Source: Lachnospiraceae bacterium
Lineage (GTDB): Bacteria > Bacillota > Clostridia > Lachnospirales > Lachnospiraceae
Direction: 5' to 3'
DNA length: 6,751 bases
NCBI GenBank assembly: GCA_900770535.1
Contig: CAAHDV010000207.1
Span: forward strand, 1 to 6,751
The position numbers and the translations under genes were made by a program. Shown here one piece after another: positions 1 to 5,336 of the stretch (the first letter of the stretch is position 1; every line of letters starts with the position of its first letter). Below the pieces are notes generated by a model. The model had not been told where the DNA came from and did no database searches. It worked only from the letters and a program-made list of their open reading frames with translations.

Positions 1-1
1 T

Positions 2-448
2 ATACTGCTCGACTGTCCTGCAGGAATTGAACAGGGATTCCAGAATGCCATTGCCGGTGCAGACCGGGCCATTGTGGTCACGACGCCGGAGGTATCCGCC
101 ATCCGGGATGCCGACCGTATCATCGGTCTTCTGGAGGCGGCACGCATGGAAGACATTCGTCTGATCGTGAACCGGATCCGTATGGATATGGTGCGGCGGG
201 GAGACATGATGTCAGTCGATGACGTGGCGGATATTCTGGCAGTTCCGGTCATTGGCGCGGTCCCCGATGACGAAGATATCGTCATATCCGCCAATCAGGG
301 GGAACCGCTGGCAGATACAAGCTCCCTGGCGGGGGAAGCCTATTTCAATATCTGCAGGAGAATTTCAGGGGAATCCGTTCCATTTATGGATTTAGATCCC
401 CACAAAGGAATTCTGGTCCGCATTTCCGGCTTTTTAAAGAGGGCATAG
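2..448 (+). CDS. minD: Septum site-determining protein MinD, C-terminal 148 residues (5' end outside window)
   Basis: MinD is a ParA/Mrp-type ATPase that binds the membrane as an ATP dimer and, with MinC, blocks Z-ring formation away from midcell. The reading frame is open from base 2, so the gene is cut by the window edge and the Walker A region is missing. The first visible residues, ILLDCPAGIEQGFQNA, are the MinD Walker B/switch region. They are followed by the family segments VVTTPEVSAIRDADRIIGLLE, LIVNRIR and GAVPDDEDIVISANQGEP. The last residues, GILVRISGFLKRA, form the basic amphipathic helix that targets MinD to the membrane. The order of motifs matches Bacillus MinD closely. It stops at TAG 446-448, 12 bp before minE, so the two are surely co-transcribed. 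The only internal ATG near the left edge (74) lies well inside the protein and is not the start. Confidence 0.96.
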   Translation: MLLDCPAGIEQGFQNAIAGADRAIVVTTPEVSAIRDADRIIGLLEAARMEDIRLIVNRIRMDMVRRGDMMSVDDVADILAVPVIGAVPDDEDIVISANQGEPLADTSSLAGEAYFNICRRISGESVPFMDLDPHKGILVRISGFLKRA

Positions 449-453
449 GAGGT
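447..453 (+). promoter_or_regulatory. Ribosome binding site deciding the minE start
   Basis: AGGAGG-type sequence overlapping the minD stop codon. It lies about 8 bases before ATG 461 but overlaps the alternative GTG at 452, so it supports ATG 461 as the minE start. Confidence 0.8.
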
Positions 454-460
454 GGAGCGG

Positions 461-718
461 ATGAGAATACCTGGAAGATCCGCAAAGAGTAATTCCGGTG
501 AGATTGCCCGGGCCAGATTAAAACTGCTTCTGGTTTCGGATCAATCGGGAGTGAATCCCGGCATCATTGGAATGATCCGCGATGATCTGGTGCGTGTCCT
601 GTCACGGTATGCCCAGATCGATGCCGGTGCCATGGAACTTCGGCTGGTACGCCCGGAAGAGGGCGGCCAGCAGGCCTTTCTGATCACAGCGGCCTTTCCG
701 GTCCGGCAAATTACATGA
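461..718 (+). CDS. minE: Cell division topological specificity factor MinE
   Basis: MinE stimulates MinD ATPase activity and strips MinD from the membrane, driving pole-to-pole oscillation or gradients of the division inhibitor. The 85-residue product has the usual MinE length. Residues 16-27 (ARARLKLLLVSD) match the MinD-contact segment that follows the N-terminus (AKERLQIIVAE in E. coli). Residues 31-56 match the C-terminal topological domain, including the pattern IRDDLVRVLSRYAQID. An in-frame GTG at 452 would add three residues but lies inside the ribosome binding site, so ATG 461 is preferred. The gene lies 12 bp after minD and 14 bp before rodA. The first 13 residues (MRIPGRSAKSNSG) lack the short hydrophobic membrane-targeting stretch usual in MinE (MALLDFF in E. 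coli). The identity is clear; how strongly this variant binds membrane is not. Confidence 0.93.
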   Translation: MRIPGRSAKSNSGEIARARLKLLLVSDQSGVNPGIIGMIRDDLVRVLSRYAQIDAGAMELRLVRPEEGGQQAFLITAAFPVRQIT

Positions 719-732
719 ACGAGGAATGAAGC

Positions 733-1851
733 ATGTTTTTAGACTATAACTTCAGAAATTACAACTACCGTTTATTCCTTTATGTGCTGCTGCTGAATAT
801 CACCGGCGTTCTCATTATCCGGAGCGCCTCCAACCAGGATGCATCCATGGTCGTGAAACAGATCATCGGCATTCTGGTTGGCCTTACGGCAGTCGTTATC
901 TTATCCCTTGTAGATTACCACAGAGTGGTTTCTTTTGCACCGGTTATATATGGTGCCAGCCTGGCGTTTCTTCTGGCCGTGCTGATATTCGGTGTAAGCA
1001 GAGGCGTGGCACGGCGCTGGCTGGTGCTTCCGGTCATCGGACAGATCCAGCCGTCTGAGTTTGTAAAGATTGGCCTGATCGTCTTTTTTGCCTGGTATTT
1101 TTCCAGATACCAGGAGCGCGTAAACCAGTTTAAGATCCTGTTTTTCGCGGGACTTTTATTTCTGGCTGCGTTTGGCTTGATCTTCTTACAGCCAAACCTG
1201 TCCACCAGTCTGGTCACTATGGTAATCTTTCTCTGCATGCTGTTTGCGGCCGGTTTAAGTTACCGATGGATCCTGGGAGCGCTGGCTGTGGTGGTTCCCT
1301 GCGGAGCACTGTTTATCTATCTGCTCCAGTACAACATGGTACCGTTCCTAAAAGATTATCAGGTCCGCCGTATCATGGCATTTATTGATCCCGCGAACTA
1401 TGCGGAAGCCAATCTCCAGCAGAATAACTCCATTATGGCGATCGGTTCCGGCATGCTGCAGGGAAAAGGACTCAATAACAATACTCTGGCCTCCGTCAAG
1501 AACGGAAACTTCCTTTCCGAGGAACAGACAGACTTTATCTTTGCTGTCATCGGAGAGGAGCTGGGCTTTATCGGCTGTATTGCCGTCATCGTTCTGATTG
1601 CGCTGACTGTCTATGAGTGTCTCATTATGGCAGCCCGGGCAAAAGATCTGATGGGAAGCCTGCTTTGCGTGGGACTTGCGTCCCTGCTGGCATTCCAGAG
1701 TTTTGCTAATATAGCTGTAGCTACAGGCATTCTGCCAAACACCGGACTTCCGCTCCCGTTTATCAGTTACGGGGTAAGCTCACTGCTCAGCGTTTATCTG
1801 GGGGTTGGCCTGGTCATGAATGTAGGACTTCAGAGAAAAGTAAGCAACTAA
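733..1851 (+). CDS. rodA: RodA/FtsW/SpoVE-family peptidoglycan glycosyltransferase (probably RodA)
   Basis: SEDS-family membrane enzyme that polymerises lipid II into glycan strands, working with a class B penicillin-binding protein. The 372 residues give about ten membrane spans, starting near residue 13, which is normal for RodA. Visible signatures are GVARRWLVLP with Trp96 (equivalent to the conserved RW of RodA), IQPSEFVKIGLI, QPNLSTS, the extracellular EEQTDFIFAVIGEELGFIG and the C-terminal LPNTGLPLPFISYGVSS. Asp267 in the TDFIF motif matches the Asp essential for SEDS polymerase activity. QPN replaces the commoner QPD, and GVSS the commoner GGSS. ATG 733 follows a GAGGA site. The tandem stop TAATAA is followed directly by the mgsA ribosome binding site. 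Sequence alone does not fully separate RodA from FtsW; the length, lack of a long N-terminal extension and Min context favour RodA. Confidence 0.92.
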   Translation: MFLDYNFRNYNYRLFLYVLLLNITGVLIIRSASNQDASMVVKQIIGILVGLTAVVILSLVDYHRVVSFAPVIYGASLAFLLAVLIFGVSRGVARRWLVLPVIGQIQPSEFVKIGLIVFFAWYFSRYQERVNQFKILFFAGLLFLAAFGLIFLQPNLSTSLVTMVIFLCMLFAAGLSYRWILGALAVVVPCGALFIYLLQYNMVPFLKDYQVRRIMAFIDPANYAEANLQQNNSIMAIGSGMLQGKGLNNNTLASVKNGNFLSEEQTDFIFAVIGEELGFIGCIAVIVLIALTVYECLIMAARAKDLMGSLLCVGLASLLAFQSFANIAVATGILPNTGLPLPFISYGVSSLLSVYLGVGLVMNVGLQRKVSN

Positions 1852-1868
1852 TAAAGGAGGGTTCTGTT

Positions 1869-2264
1869 ATGAACATCGGTTTAATCGCACATGATTCCAA
1901 AAAGAAGCTGATGCAGAATTTCTGCATTGCATACAGAGGAATTTTAAATAAACATGAGCTGTATGCAACCGGCACTACCGGACGCCTCATTGAAGAGGTA
2001 ACGAACTTAAACGTACACAAATATCTGGCAGGTCATCTGGGTGGACAGCAGCAGCTGGCATCCCAGATTGAGCACAATGACATGGATATGGTCATTTACC
2101 TGCGCGATCCGCTGCACCCGAAAAAGCACGAGCCGGACGTAAACGATGTGGTCCGTCTGTGTGATATCTACAACATTCCGTTTGCGACGAATCTGGCAAC
2201 CGCGGAACTTCTGATCAAGGCTCTGGACCGCGGCGATCTGGAATGGCGCGAAGTGTATCGTTAG
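1869..2264 (+). CDS. mgsA: Methylglyoxal synthase with a substituted catalytic Asp
   Basis: Methylglyoxal synthase converts dihydroxyacetone phosphate to methylglyoxal and phosphate in the cytoplasm, a bypass of lower glycolysis used when phosphate is scarce. The 131 residues match the family from end to end. Visible are LIAHDSKKK (His8, Asp9), the phosphate-binding ATGTTG, AGHLGG, LRDPL (Asp80), HEPDV (His87, Asp90) and IPFATNLATAE. Numbering is offset by 11 from E. coli, so His87 and Asp90 equal His98 and Asp101. At E. coli Asp71, one of the two catalytic carboxylates, this protein has Gln60: the usual GGDQQ reads GGQQQ, codon CAG 2046-2048. Activity may therefore be reduced, altered or lost. 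ATG 1869 has a strong AAGGAGG site 8 bases upstream. It is placed in the min-rodA operon, 17 bp after rodA and 11 bp before the carboxypeptidase. Confidence 0.93.
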   Translation: MNIGLIAHDSKKKLMQNFCIAYRGILNKHELYATGTTGRLIEEVTNLNVHKYLAGHLGGQQQLASQIEHNDMDMVIYLRDPLHPKKHEPDVNDVVRLCDIYNIPFATNLATAELLIKALDRGDLEWREVYR

Positions 2265-2269
2265 AGGTG
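2263..2269 (+). promoter_or_regulatory. Ribosome binding site for the TTG-started carboxypeptidase gene
   Basis: AGAGGTG overlaps the mgsA stop codon and lies 6 bases before TTG 2276. No comparable site precedes ATG 2243, which lies inside mgsA, so TTG 2276 is the better start. Confidence 0.55.
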
Positions 2270-2275
2270 CGCGGT

Positions 2276-3235
2276 TTGAGAAAGATAAGAAATATCACAG
2301 CGGTCTGTCTGCTGACCGGCCTGGTTCTTTCCGGCTGCGGCAGACAGTCGCAGATTACCTATGAAAGCACACGCATGGAAACCATGGCAGAGGATATGCA
2401 GGAGAATTCACAGGCGGATTCCTTTGCGAAGAATCTGTGCGTGGTGACCGGGGCAGAAGGAGAGGCGGACGCGTCTGTGACGGCAGAAGCGGCGGCTGTT
2501 TTTGGGGTGGACACCAAAGAGGTGATCTTTCAGAAAAATCCGTTTGAACGCCTTTATCCGGCCAGTATTACCAAGATCATGACGGCTCTCATCGCAATCC
2601 GGGATGGCAATTTAAGTGACATGGTAACGGTAGGACCGGAGACGGTTATCACGGAGACGGGGGCTTCTCTGGCCCACATCAACCCGGGAGATACCCTGAC
2701 TATGGAACAGCTTCTTTATGGCCTTATGCTCCCTTCCGGAAACGATGCCGGGGCGGCCATCGCGGTTCATATGGCTGGCAGCACAGAGGCCTTTGCGGAG
2801 AAGATGAATGAGACGGCCCATGCGCTTGGCGCAACCGATACACATTTTGTCAATCCCCACGGGTTAAGCGATGAAGATCACTATACCACGGCATACGATC
2901 TGTATCTGATTTTCAATGAAGCTCTGAAGTACCCGGAATTTCAGAAAATCATTGGCACTGTATCCTATCAGGCACAGTATACGGACGGCACCGGACAGAC
3001 AAAAACACAGGAATGGAAAAACAGCAACCAGTATTTAAATGGCAAGTCAAAAGCCCCGGACGGCATTACCGTTCTGGGAGGAAAGACTGGAACCACCAGA
3101 GCGGCTGGCTCCTGCCTGATTCTGGGAAGCCAGGATGAAAGCGGCAATGATTATATCTCTGTGGTACTCAAAGCAGAAAGCAGAGACGTCCTCTACGATA
3201 ATATGACAAAGATTATTGGTAAAATTGTCAATTAG
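2276..3235 (+). CDS. Lipoprotein serine-type D-Ala-D-Ala carboxypeptidase (peptidase S11, DacA-like)
   Basis: This enzyme trims the terminal D-Ala from peptidoglycan pentapeptides outside the membrane, which limits cross-linking. From TTG 2276 it is 319 residues. The N-terminus MRKIRNITAVCLLTGLVLSGC is a lipoprotein signal peptide with lipobox LSGC, so Cys21 would carry the lipid. A poorly conserved linker follows to about residue 65. The three penicillin-binding motifs are all present: SITK (Ser97 nucleophile, Lys100), SGN (Ser154-Asn156) and KTG (Lys270-Gly272). The protein ends soon after the catalytic domain and lacks the PBP5 C-terminal beta domain and amphipathic anchor, so the lipid probably replaces them as membrane attachment. 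An ATG at 2243 gives a longer N-terminus but lies inside mgsA without a good ribosome site. Stop codons TAG and TGA are in tandem, and no terminator follows. The family is clear; the exact paralogue (dacA, dacB or dacF) is not. Confidence 0.93.
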   Translation: MRKIRNITAVCLLTGLVLSGCGRQSQITYESTRMETMAEDMQENSQADSFAKNLCVVTGAEGEADASVTAEAAAVFGVDTKEVIFQKNPFERLYPASITKIMTALIAIRDGNLSDMVTVGPETVITETGASLAHINPGDTLTMEQLLYGLMLPSGNDAGAAIAVHMAGSTEAFAEKMNETAHALGATDTHFVNPHGLSDEDHYTTAYDLYLIFNEALKYPEFQKIIGTVSYQAQYTDGTGQTKTQEWKNSNQYLNGKSKAPDGITVLGGKTGTTRAAGSCLILGSQDESGNDYISVVLKAESRDVLYDNMTKIIGKIVN

Positions 3236-3238
3236 TGA

Positions 3239-3267
3239 TTGCACATTCCATATATTTGTACTATAAT
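3239..3267 (+). promoter_or_regulatory. SigmaA-type promoter for the P-loop NTPase gene
   Basis: The -35 box TTGCAC (3239-3244) and -10 box TATAAT (3262-3267) are separated by exactly 17 bp in an AT-rich stretch, starting just after the tandem stops of the carboxypeptidase gene. Transcription would start near 3274, leaving about 50 bases of 5' leader. Confidence 0.85.
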
Positions 3268-3310
3268 TACTTTAATAATAAAAGAATTTTTATACAGATT
3301 CAATAAACCC

Positions 3311-3317
3311 AAGGAGG
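3311..3317 (+). promoter_or_regulatory. Ribosome binding site deciding the P-loop NTPase start
   Basis: AAGGAGG, 8 bases before ATG 3326. It shows that the in-frame TTG at 3239, which lies in the promoter, is not the start. Confidence 0.88.
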
Positions 3318-3325
3318 ACACGACT

Positions 3326-3745
3326 ATGGTTCAGATCATTGCAGGCAGAAAAGGCAAAGGAAAAACAAAACATCTGTTGGATATGGCAAACAACGGTATC
3401 AAGGCAGCTACCGGTTCTATCGTTTATCTCGATAAGAGTTCCAAACACATGTACGAGCTCAACAACCGGATCCGTCTGATCAACGTAAACGAGTACCCGG
3501 TTGCAACCAGCCAGGGATTTATCGGTTTCATCTGCGGTATCATTTCTCAGGATCACGATATCGAGACTATGTTTTTAGACAGCTTTTTGAAGCTTGCAGG
3601 TTTAGAGGGAGAAGACATCAGCGAGACCATTACTACCTTAGAGGGTATCAGTGAGAAGTATAATGTAAACTTCGTATTAAGCATTTCCATGGACGCAGCG
3701 GAAATGCCGGAGAACGCACAGAAAGATGTAGTGGTTTCTCTGTAA
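3326..3745 (+). CDS. Small P-loop NTPase of unknown function
   Basis: Function is not known to me. The 139-residue protein opens with beta strand MVQIIAG and a clear Walker A motif, GRKGKGKT (residues 7-14; Lys13 and Thr14 would bind nucleotide phosphates and magnesium). A hydrophobic strand ending in Asp, ETMFLDSF (about residues 79-86), is a good Walker B candidate. A later strand, VNFVLSISM (about 119-127), could be the next core strand, with a Ser in a sensor-like place. There are no membrane spans or signal peptide, so it is cytoplasmic. It is short for a P-loop enzyme and shows no added domain. Similar proteins are often labelled PilT-like or ATPase, but nothing here supports a role in twitching motility. 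It has its own promoter and terminator, and common CGT, AAC, GGT and GTA codons suggest fair expression. Confidence 0.85.
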   Translation: MVQIIAGRKGKGKTKHLLDMANNGIKAATGSIVYLDKSSKHMYELNNRIRLINVNEYPVATSQGFIGFICGIISQDHDIETMFLDSFLKLAGLEGEDISETITTLEGISEKYNVNFVLSISMDAAEMPENAQKDVVVSL

Positions 3746-3764
3746 TACATAATTCGTATTCTTT

Positions 3765-3801
3765 ACAGCCGGGGCGGCAGGTTCTCCCCGGCTGTTTGTG
3801 T
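3765..3801 (+). terminator. Intrinsic terminator after the P-loop NTPase gene
   Basis: ACAGCCGGGG (3765-3774) pairs perfectly with CCCCGGCTGT (3786-3795) around an 11-base loop. The stem is very stable, but the following TTTGTGT is only a weak T tract, so some readthrough into the HlyD-like gene is possible. It starts 20 bp after the NTPase stop codon. Confidence 0.75.
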
Positions 3802-3866
3802 GACGGAAACTGTGTGGGCTTTCGCCGGACACGTAATTCCGCGCGCTACAGATACCAGATACTGCC

Positions 3867-3873
3867 GGGAGGA
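3867..3873 (+). promoter_or_regulatory. Ribosome binding site for the TTG-started HlyD-like gene
   Basis: GGGAGGA lies 8 bases before TTG 3882. There is no ATG near it in frame; the next in-frame ATG (3945) falls within the membrane span, so TTG is the start. I see no convincing promoter between the terminator and this site. Confidence 0.75.
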
Positions 3874-3881
3874 ACAGGGCA

Positions 3882-5282
3882 TTGGCAAAAAAGAAAAAAT
3901 CAAAGATTATAAGATATCGCCATCCGCGCAATATAAACGTAGGAATGATCATCTTCGCGATCATCTTCGTATATTTGGTTTTCAGCGTTTATACCTACAT
4001 GAAAAAGGAGAAGGTTCAGTTTTATGAGGTTGTGGAGGGCAACATTGTAAATGACCGCCAGTACACCGGCATCATCCTGCGGGATGAGCGGGTGGAGAGT
4101 ACAGACCGGGCCGGATATATCAACTATTATATCCGGGAAGGAAAGCGCGCGGCCATTGGAACCCGCATCTATTCCATCGATGAGACCGGAAACATGGCAG
4201 AGCTGATGCAGGAAAATCCGGACGCGAACGTGGGACTGACAGACGCGAACTTAAGTGATGTCAAGCGTCAGCTTTCTTCCTTTTCCATGAGCTACAGCGA
4301 CCAGAAATTTGAAAATACCTATGACCTGCAATATTCTCTGGAGGCAGCGGTTCTGGAATACGCGAATTTCAATGCGCTGGGCAATCTGGACAGTATCATG
4401 CAGCAGGCGGGCGCTTCTTTTGTGCAGGTGACAGCGCCGGTGTCCGGTGTCGTGTCCTATGCGGTGGATGGATTTGAAAGCCTGACTGCTGATGAAATCA
4501 CGGAGAGCACCTTTGACCGTTCCGGCTATTCCAAGGCCATCACCAAGGCAGGACAGCTCATAGAACAGTCCGCACCGGTATATAAGCTGATCACCTCGGA
4601 CAACTGGAGCATTGTATTTCCGCTCACGGATGATGAGACAGAGGAATACAAAGACCAGACGCAGCTTCATGTGACATTCTCCGTCAATGATCTGGATGCC
4701 ACAGGAGATTTCTCCATCATTACCGGTGGAGACGGAGGTACTTATGGAAAGCTGGATTTTAGCCAGTACATGGTACAGTTTGCTTCGGACCGCTATGTAA
4801 CGTTTGCGGTAGACACGGAAAAGGCAGATGGCCTGAAGATCCCGGTTACCGCAGTGACGGAAAAAGAATTTTATCTGATTCCGTTGGAATATATGGTACA
4901 GGGTGGAGACAGCAGCGATACCGGCTTCATGAAGGAAGTATATTCAGAGAGTGGTACCGCGGCAGAATTCGTGCCGGTCACCATTTACTATGCGAATGAA
5001 GAGTATTATTATATAGAAAAGAATGAGGACGCTCCGCTGAAGCCCGGGGATTACGTGGTGAAACCGGATTCCCAGGACCGTTACCAGATTGGACAGAGCG
5101 CGTCCCTGCAGGGCGTTTACAATATCAACAAGGGTTATGCCGTATTCAAGCAGATCGAGATCATCAAGTCCAATGATGAATATTATTCCATCAAAAAAGG
5201 CACCAACTACGGACTTTCCGTATACGACCACATTGTGCTGGATGCAAACACCGTATATGAGGGTCAGCTGATCTACCAGTAA
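3882..5282 (+). CDS. Membrane-anchored HlyD-like (membrane-fusion/adaptor family) protein, orphan
   Basis: The 466-residue product resembles HlyD-type periplasmic adaptor proteins, which in diderms link an inner-membrane exporter to the outer membrane; in monoderms the role of such proteins is often unclear. A lysine-rich cytoplasmic tail (MAKKKKSK) precedes one membrane span at about residues 18-39, so most of the protein lies outside the cell. The first half of a lipoyl-like barrel-sandwich fold is visible near 76-100 (RAGYINYYIREGKRAAIGT). A helical stretch follows at about 108-180, then the second half near 184-196 (TAPVSGVVSY), then beta-rich barrel segments including LITSDNWSIVFPL. No ABC or MFS transporter gene lies next to it, so export is unsupported. 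It sits 51 bp before yggS and may share its transcript. The start is TTG. The fold call is moderately secure; the function is unknown. Confidence 0.82.
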   Translation: MAKKKKSKIIRYRHPRNINVGMIIFAIIFVYLVFSVYTYMKKEKVQFYEVVEGNIVNDRQYTGIILRDERVESTDRAGYINYYIREGKRAAIGTRIYSIDETGNMAELMQENPDANVGLTDANLSDVKRQLSSFSMSYSDQKFENTYDLQYSLEAAVLEYANFNALGNLDSIMQQAGASFVQVTAPVSGVVSYAVDGFESLTADEITESTFDRSGYSKAITKAGQLIEQSAPVYKLITSDNWSIVFPLTDDETEEYKDQTQLHVTFSVNDLDATGDFSIITGGDGGTYGKLDFSQYMVQFASDRYVTFAVDTEKADGLKIPVTAVTEKEFYLIPLEYMVQGGDSSDTGFMKEVYSESGTAAEFVPVTIYYANEEYYYIEKNEDAPLKPGDYVVKPDSQDRYQIGQSASLQGVYNINKGYAVFKQIEIIKSNDEYYSIKKGTNYGLSVYDHIVLDANTVYEGQLIYQ

Positions 5283-5323
5283 ACCGGTCCGGTCAGACAG
5301 GGTGCCGGCATTATCAGACATTA

Positions 5324-5329
5324 GGGAGG
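5324..5329 (+). promoter_or_regulatory. Ribosome binding site deciding the yggS start
   Basis: GGGAGG ends 7 bases before ATG 5337 but only 4 before the adjacent in-frame ATG 5334, so 5337 is slightly preferred. The choice changes the protein by one Met. Confidence 0.6.
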
Positions 5330-5336
5330 CAGAATG

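Noticed and set aside
2243..2275. ATG 2243 as the carboxypeptidase start
   Set aside because: It lies inside mgsA without a ribosome site, and the 11 added residues would precede an already complete lipoprotein signal peptide.
3239..3325. In-frame TTG at 3239 as an earlier start of the P-loop NTPase
   Set aside because: It coincides with the -35 box, has no ribosome site, and would add 29 residues ahead of the natural beta-strand/Walker A start at ATG 3326.
3659..3664. TATAAT inside the P-loop NTPase gene
   Set aside because: No -35-like hexamer at 16-18 bp upstream; explained by Tyr-Asn codons.
3850..3862. Tandem CAGATAC repeat before the HlyD-like gene
   Set aside because: Only two 7-bp copies with no promoter or dyad around them; likely chance.
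4251..4670. 139-codon open frame on the minus strand inside the HlyD-like gene
   Set aside because: It mirrors a well-supported + strand gene and shows no recognisable motif or minus-strand promoter. The same applies to minus-strand frames at 915-1238, 4944-5357 and 5358-5777.
4985..5013. TTTACT-N17-TATTAT inside the HlyD-like gene
   Set aside because: Moderate boxes arise from a run of Tyr codons and no downstream gene starts within a sensible distance.
5293..5320. Two TCAGACA direct repeats 21 bp apart before yggS
   Set aside because: Spacing of two helix turns is suggestive of an operator, but no promoter is seen there and a 7-bp repeat can occur by chance.
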